Of a DNA stretch of 64,000 nt, positions 59,778-64,000 are shown one piece after another. The stretch is from positions 1,240,001 through 1,304,000 of the forward strand of contig OY764162.1 of NCBI GenBank assembly GCA_963668185.1. Direction: 5' to 3'. Numbering within the stretch: position 1 is the stretch's first letter; each line of letters begins with the position of its first letter. The DNA comes from G963668185 sp963668185 (GTDB taxonomy: Bacteria > Chloroflexota > Dehalococcoidia > Lucifugimonadales > G963668185). A program made the translations under genes and the position numbers. The notes beneath the pieces were generated by a model. That model saw only the letters and a program-made list of their open reading frames with translations, made no database searches and had not been told where the DNA came from.

Positions 59778-60806
59778 CTACGCGGTGACGCCTTCGACGA
59801 GTTCGCTCATGACGTCCGAAACGAACCGGACGCCGCCTATCGTCCTGGAGTACTCCATGCGCCTGGGGCCCAGCGCGCTCACGACACCGAATGCCTGGCC
59901 CGGGACGCCGTAGCCGCAGATCACTACGGTGAATGGCCTCAGGAAGTCGCCCTCGTTCTCCTGCCCGATGATGACCTTGACGACGCCCTCATCCGGGGAC
60001 GCGTCGAGAATAGCGTGGATAAGCGAGCCGTCTTCCAAACTGCCGACCACGGCTCGAAGGCTGTCACCTTCCGAGAGTTCAGGCTGGTTCAATAGATTCT
60101 TCAAGCCGTCCACGTAGTGGTCTTTGCGCGACGCCTTGTCTTCAGCATCCAGCATTGACGCGGTGGTGGCCAGCAGGTCGCCTTCGAATTCTGAGCCGCG
60201 ATCGTCCGGCCCAAGAGACATGATCTCCCGCTTGCTAAGGCCGACGATGCGGCCCTTGATGCGAGCGGCGATCGCGTCCAGGTCAGACTGTTCAAGCGGT
60301 ACAGGGAGCCGAACGATGTGCTTGCCAAGCCTGGCCTGCCCAAAGACGAGTATCAGCAGCGCGGTCAGTTCCTGCATGTGCACCAACTCGAAGTGGCGCA
60401 CGCGGGACTCTTCCGACATGGGGAAGGTGGCGACGGCCATGTTGCCCACGAGTCCGGCCAGTAGCTCGGCGGCAGCCGAGGCCCAGTTGTCGACGTCTCC
60501 TTCGGCCTGTATCAGGCGGTTGCGTACGTTCTGCCTGACCGACCGCGAAGGACCGTCCCGCCACGACTTGCTCAGGGACTCGACGTACATGCGGTACGCG
60601 CGGTCTTCCGGAACGGCGCCCGACGACGGGTGCGGCCTGGAGATGTACCCGGCCTCTTCCAGTTCGGCCAGCTCATTGCGGACCGTGGCGGAGGATACGC
60701 CGAGGTCGTGCTTGCGGACGATGGTCTCGGAGCCTACCGGCGCGACGGTTCTGACGTAGTCTTCCACCAACAGGCTGAGTATTTTTCGCTGGCGCGTAGT
60801 AACCAT
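59778..60806 (-). CDS. hrcA: Heat-inducible transcription repressor HrcA
   Basis: 342 aa. N-terminal winged helix (VGSETIVRKHDLGVSSATVRNELAELEEAGYISRPHPSSGAVP) and the GAF-like inserted domain. Binds CIRCE DNA and is refolded by GroEL. ATG at 60806. The degenerate CIRCE and promoter at 60843-60872 imply autoregulation. Confidence 0.96.
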   Translation of the reverse strand: MVTTRQRKILSLLVEDYVRTVAPVGSETIVRKHDLGVSSATVRNELAELEEAGYISRPHPSSGAVPEDRAYRMYVESLSKSWRDGPSRSVRQNVRNRLIQAEGDVDNWASAAAELLAGLVGNMAVATFPMSEESRVRHFELVHMQELTALLILVFGQARLGKHIVRLPVPLEQSDLDAIAARIKGRIVGLSKREIMSLGPDDRGSEFEGDLLATTASMLDAEDKASRKDHYVDGLKNLLNQPELSEGDSLRAVVGSLEDGSLIHAILDASPDEGVVKVIIGQENEGDFLRPFTVVICGYGVPGQAFGVVSALGPRRMEYSRTIGGVRFVSDVMSELVEGVTA

Positions 60807-60842
60807 GGCAAGTAGTGGCGGAGCGCGGGGCTGGTGAGGGTG

Positions 60843-60872
60843 AATCTAGCACCGGCGAACTTGGAGTGTCAA
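60843..60872 (-). promoter_or_regulatory. Promoter with degenerate CIRCE operator for hrcA
   Basis: Minus strand: TTGACA (60872-60867), 18-bp spacer, TAGATT (60848-60843). The same stretch on the plus strand reads CTAGCACCG, 9 bp, GAGTGTCAA (60846-60872): 13 of 18 positions match the CIRCE arms TTAGCACTC and GAGTGCTAA, with the exact 9-bp spacing. HrcA bound here would cover the promoter. Confidence 0.65.
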
Positions 60873-61215
60873 GAAGGGCGGCCATCAGCCCGCTCATGGT
60901 TCGACAAGCTCACCACGAACGAAGCGGAGGCGGCCAGACGTTCATTCTTTGTATCCGTAACATTCCGTAACAATTCGTAGCTGGGGACGGGCGATCCAGC
61001 ATAGAGACGCGAGGATACGGACTTGCCATTCAGATTGCGCATGGGGGCATGGTAGCACACTAGTTCGCGGCATGCAACGGCGGGATGGTGGTTAGTGGCG
61101 CTGTGTTACATCACGGGCGCCCCGTGTCACATCGTGGCGGGCGGGCGTTACACCCTGGGTGGCGCCGCGTTACATAGCGCGCGCGCCCTTTGAGGGGCTC
61201 AGGGCAGGTTTTGTG
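60873..61215. other. Intergenic region with imperfect GTTACA repeats
   Basis: No gene. Includes a GGTTCGACAAGCTCACCACG dispersed repeat (about 60899-60918). Four degenerate units of about 22 bp follow, each starting GTGTTACA, GTGTCACA or GCGTTACA (61102-61187), and there is a further GTGTTACGCC at 61212. The last part overlaps the clpC end. Confidence 0.6.
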
Positions 61216-63684
61216 TTACGCCTCTACGGGCTCCGGGGACTGGGCCTTCACGCTGAGGCCGTCCTCGGATACGTCTATGACGGCTGTGTTGCCGATGCGC
61301 AGATTCCCGGCCAGGATCGCGTCCGACAGCATGTCCTCCACGTTGTCCTGGATCACGCGCTTCAGCGGCCTTGCTCCGAAGAGGCGCTCATAGCCGTTCT
61401 CGACCAGCCAGTCCTTGGCTGCCTGCGTCACTTCCAAGTCTATGCCCTGCTGAGTCAGGTTGAAGGCGACCTTCGCTATCTCAAGATCAACTATCTGCTG
61501 CATGTCGCCTTTGTTCAGCGCGTGGAAGACGACCGAACCGTCGACACGATTCAGGAACTCGGGCCGGAAGAACCTCTTGACCTCTTCCATGACATTGTTC
61601 TTCATCCGCTCGTACTCGGCCCTGTCGGACTCGTCTCCGTCCGGCATCAGGGAGAAGCCCAAAGACCTGTCCTGCTGGATCAGGTTGGAGCCGATGTTGC
61701 TGGTCATCACGACTATGGCGTTGCGGAAGTCGACCTTCCTGCCCTTGGCGTCCGTAAGGTGGCCGTCGTCAAAGATCTGGAGAAGGATGTTGAAGACCTC
61801 TGGATGGGCCTTCTCTATCTCGTCCAGCAGGATGACGCAGTAGGACTTGCGGCGCACGGCCTCTGTCAACTGGCCGCCTTCATCGTGGCCTATGTAGCCT
61901 GGAGGCGCGCCGACGAGCCTTGCCACAGAGTGGCGCTCCATGAACTCGGACATGTCCACGCGGATGGCGGCGTCCTCGCTCCCAAACAGGAACTCGGCGA
62001 GCTTTTGGACCAGCAGGGTCTTCCCGACGCCCGTGGGGCCGAGGAACATGAACACGCCGACGGGCCGCTTCGGGTTCTTCAGCCCGGAGCGAGACCTGCG
62101 GACTGCCTTAGAGACGAGCGTAATGGCCTCGTCCTGGCCGATCACCGTCTGGTGAAGCTCCTGCTCCATGTTCATCAGGCGCTCGGTCTCGGTGGTGGTC
62201 AAGCGCGTTACCGGAATGCCGGTCCACATGCTGACGACTTCCGAGATGTCTTCGTCGGTCACCACGGCACCCTCGGACTCCATCTCCTGCTTCCAGTCGC
62301 GCTCCTGTACTTCGAGCTTTTCGGCAAGGCCCGCCTCGCGTTCCTGGAGCTCGGCGGCGTGCTCGTACTGGCGGGACGAGATGGCTTCGTCCTTCTCCTT
62401 CCGCAGACTATCCAGAGCCTTCGTCAGGTCCTTTACGGAGATGGGTGCGATGCTGCGATTGATGCGGACTCGCGACGCGGCTTCGTCTATGAGGTCGATC
62501 GCCTTGTCCGGGAGGAAACGGTCCGAGATAAAGCGCGACGCCAGGTGGGCGGCGGCTGTCAGGGCCGTCTCGTCTATGTCAAGTTCGTGGTGCTCTTCGT
62601 ACCTGCTCTTGATGCCGCGAAGTATCTCCACGGTCTCCTCTTCGCTGGGCTCTTCTACGCGCACAGGCTGGAACCGGCGCTCCAGCGCGGGGTCCCGCTC
62701 CACGTACTTGCGGTAGTCGTCCAGAGTCGTGGCCCCGATGCACTGAAGCTCTCCGCGCGCCAGAGACGGCTTGAGAATGTTGGCGGCGTCCACGGCGCCC
62801 TCGGCGGCGCCGGCTCCGACCATCGTGTGAATTTCGTCGATGAAGAGGACGCAATTGCCGGAGTTGCGTATTTCGTCCACCACCTTCTTGAGGCGCTCTT
62901 CGAACTCGCCGCGGTACTTGGTGCCCGCAACGAGCGCGCCCATGTCAAGGGTGACAAGCCGCTTGCCCTGGAGGGTGGACGGGATTTCGTTGTTGGATAT
63001 GCGCTGGGCCAGCGCCTCGACGATGGCGGTCTTGCCGACGCCCGGCTCGCCGACCAGCACCGGGTTGTTCTTGGTCCGGCGGCTCAGTATCTGCGTGACG
63101 CGCTGTATCTCTTTCTCGCGGCCAACGGTGGGGTCAAGCTTGGCGGCGCCCGCAAGGGTGGTGAGATCGACGCCCAACTGGTCCAGGGTCGGCGTGCGGT
63201 TGGAGGAACGCGAACTGCTGCCACTCTGCGTCTGATGGACGGTCTGCGTCAGGATGCGGCTCGTCTCGCCCCTGACGGAGTCCAGGCTCACGCCGAGGCT
63301 CTCCAGGACACCGGCGGCCACGCCCTCTCCTTCCCGCATGAGGGCTATGAGGAGGTGCTCCGTGCCGATGTAATGGTGGTTGAGCCGCCTGGCCTCGTCC
63401 ACGGCGAGCTCGATGACCTTCTTGGCGCGGGGAGTCAGACCGATCTCGGAAGAGGTGGTCTTTTCGCCTCTGCCGATGATGAACTCTACCGCCGACCTGA
63501 CCTTATTCAGCTCTACGTTGAGGTTTGAAAGCACCCGGGCGGCGACGCCATCCGACTCCCGCACCAACCCCAGCAGGATGTGCTCCGTACTGATGTAGTT
63601 GTGGTTGAAGCGCTGGGCTTCTTCCTGAGCGAGAGAGAGGACTCTGCGCGCGCGTTCCGAGAACTTTTCAAACCTGCTTGCCAT
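61216..63684 (-). CDS. clpC: ATP-dependent Clp protease ATPase ClpC
   Basis: 822 aa from ATG 63684 (preceding in-frame codons ignored). Two Clp-N repeats (RVLSLAQEEAQRFNHNYISTEHILLGL and the VIELAVDEARRLNHHYIGTEHLL repeat). AAA-1: Walker A GEPGVGKTAI, Walker B LFIDEIHTMVG. A UVR-like middle region EREAGLAEKLEVQERDW. AAA-2: GPTGVGKTLLVQ, VILLDEIEKAHP. Unfolds substrates for ClpP, normally with adaptor MecA. A long plus-strand frame opposite it is a codon-bias shadow. Confidence 0.97.
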   Translation of the reverse strand: MASRFEKFSERARRVLSLAQEEAQRFNHNYISTEHILLGLVRESDGVAARVLSNLNVELNKVRSAVEFIIGRGEKTTSSEIGLTPRAKKVIELAVDEARRLNHHYIGTEHLLIALMREGEGVAAGVLESLGVSLDSVRGETSRILTQTVHQTQSGSSSRSSNRTPTLDQLGVDLTTLAGAAKLDPTVGREKEIQRVTQILSRRTKNNPVLVGEPGVGKTAIVEALAQRISNNEIPSTLQGKRLVTLDMGALVAGTKYRGEFEERLKKVVDEIRNSGNCVLFIDEIHTMVGAGAAEGAVDAANILKPSLARGELQCIGATTLDDYRKYVERDPALERRFQPVRVEEPSEEETVEILRGIKSRYEEHHELDIDETALTAAAHLASRFISDRFLPDKAIDLIDEAASRVRINRSIAPISVKDLTKALDSLRKEKDEAISSRQYEHAAELQEREAGLAEKLEVQERDWKQEMESEGAVVTDEDISEVVSMWTGIPVTRLTTTETERLMNMEQELHQTVIGQDEAITLVSKAVRRSRSGLKNPKRPVGVFMFLGPTGVGKTLLVQKLAEFLFGSEDAAIRVDMSEFMERHSVARLVGAPPGYIGHDEGGQLTEAVRRKSYCVILLDEIEKAHPEVFNILLQIFDDGHLTDAKGRKVDFRNAIVVMTSNIGSNLIQQDRSLGFSLMPDGDESDRAEYERMKNNVMEEVKRFFRPEFLNRVDGSVVFHALNKGDMQQIVDLEIAKVAFNLTQQGIDLEVTQAAKDWLVENGYERLFGARPLKRVIQDNVEDMLSDAILAGNLRIGNTAVIDVSEDGLSVKAQSPEPVEA

Positions 63685-63729
63685 ATCTGAATATCTCCTA
63701 AGACGCAACCGCGTTCGAGCGGTATGCCG

Positions 63730-64000
63730 TTAACCGTACAGGCCCGCGTATGGGTCGTCTTCGGCCTGCCTGAGGCTCAGGCCCATCCGCCGCCGTTCAG
63801 GCTCGATGCGCAGTATCTTCAGTCTCACCTCGTCGCCCTCCTGCACGACGTCCCGAGGGTGCGCGATCCGCCTGTTCGCCAACTCAGAGATGTGAATCAG
63901 GCCCTCCACGGAACCCTCGATACGAGCGAAAGCGCCGAAGTTGGTCAGCTTGGTGACCACGCCATTCACCACGTCGTCCACGTGGAACCGTTCGTGGATG
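63730..64000 (-). CDS. S1 RNA-binding-domain protein (N-terminal part outside window)
   Basis: Last 90 codons of a gene read from outside the window; the frame is open to base 64000. One S1 domain is visible: VDDVVNGVVTKLTNFGAFARI, GLIHISELANRR, VRLKILRIEPERRRMGLSLRQ, followed by a short tail AEDDPYAGLYG. Either ribosomal protein S1-like or another multi-S1 protein. Confidence 0.88.
   Translation of the reverse strand, partial: IHERFHVDDVVNGVVTKLTNFGAFARIEGSVEGLIHISELANRRIAHPRDVVQEGDEVRLKILRIEPERRRMGLSLRQAEDDPYAGLYG

Noticed and set aside
61159..63528. Long plus-strand open frame opposite clpC
   Set aside because: It is a high-GC codon-bias shadow with no domain; the minus-strand ClpC is unambiguous. 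Similar shadows lie opposite other genes, such as 18163-19584, 52100-53473 and 15224-16687.

Overview
The window is a 64-kb stretch of high-GC bacterial chromosome with dense, mostly housekeeping coding. A Chloroflexota bacterium of the Dehalococcoidia/SAR202 type is my best guess. This rests on content only: an LLM-class flavin oxidoreductase, an ASPIC/UnbV repeat protein, an FitAB-like pair, an Abhydrolase_10 protein, frequent TTG starts and abundant short dispersed palindromes. No rRNA or tRNA gene was recognised, so the placement is inference.

Layout. 1-3.0 kb: end of a ribosomal operon (rpoA, rplQ, truA, rplM, rpsI). 3-11 kb: Abhydrolase_10 protein, VOC protein, two LolD/MacB-type ABC ATPases without permeases, a beta-propeller protein, a putative structured leader RNA with a 10-codon ORF ahead of tag, and a branched-chain-type solute-binding lipoprotein. 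11-15.5 kb: a DNA methyltransferase-HNH fusion, a repeat-rich region, a protein gene invaded by copies of the local palindromic repeat, and a PIN/DUF104 pair. 15.5-25.8 kb: metabolic and enzyme genes (cinA-like, LLM oxidoreductase, phosphodiesterase, TPP enzyme, Nudix, TPR lipoprotein, MBL hydrolase, NAD-dependent epimerase) and a HicBA pair. 25.8-41.6 kb: accessory region with a split nuclease-like DUF4268 pair, an FitAB pair, a MoxR ATPase, a serine hydrolase, a tandemly duplicated DUF262-HEPN module, a 1039-aa Type IIG-like restriction-modification protein, a VapBC pair next to a decayed second copy, and an APH-family kinase behind a tiny upstream ORF. 41.7-50.9 kb: two very unusual fusions (permease + FG-GAP/ASPIC, and cysteinyl-tRNA synthetase + glycosyltransferase), gamma-glutamyltransferase and a thiolase/DUF35 pair. 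50.9-64 kb: HAD, DUF971, argF, der-plsY-gpsA, GNAT, an hrcA-dnaJ-prmA-rsmE heat-shock operon with a degenerate CIRCE site, clpC and the end of an S1-domain gene.

The most distinctive signal is a family of short perfect hairpins (10-bp arms, 4-nt loop) found between genes, inside 112-135-bp elements with 13-bp terminal inverted repeats, and at least ten times in frame inside one protein gene (13117-14439). This resembles the coding-invasive palindromes of Rickettsia but is a different sequence. The second main candidate for a new system is the DUF262-HEPN pair, duplicated with an exact 1975-bp period beside a Type IIG enzyme.
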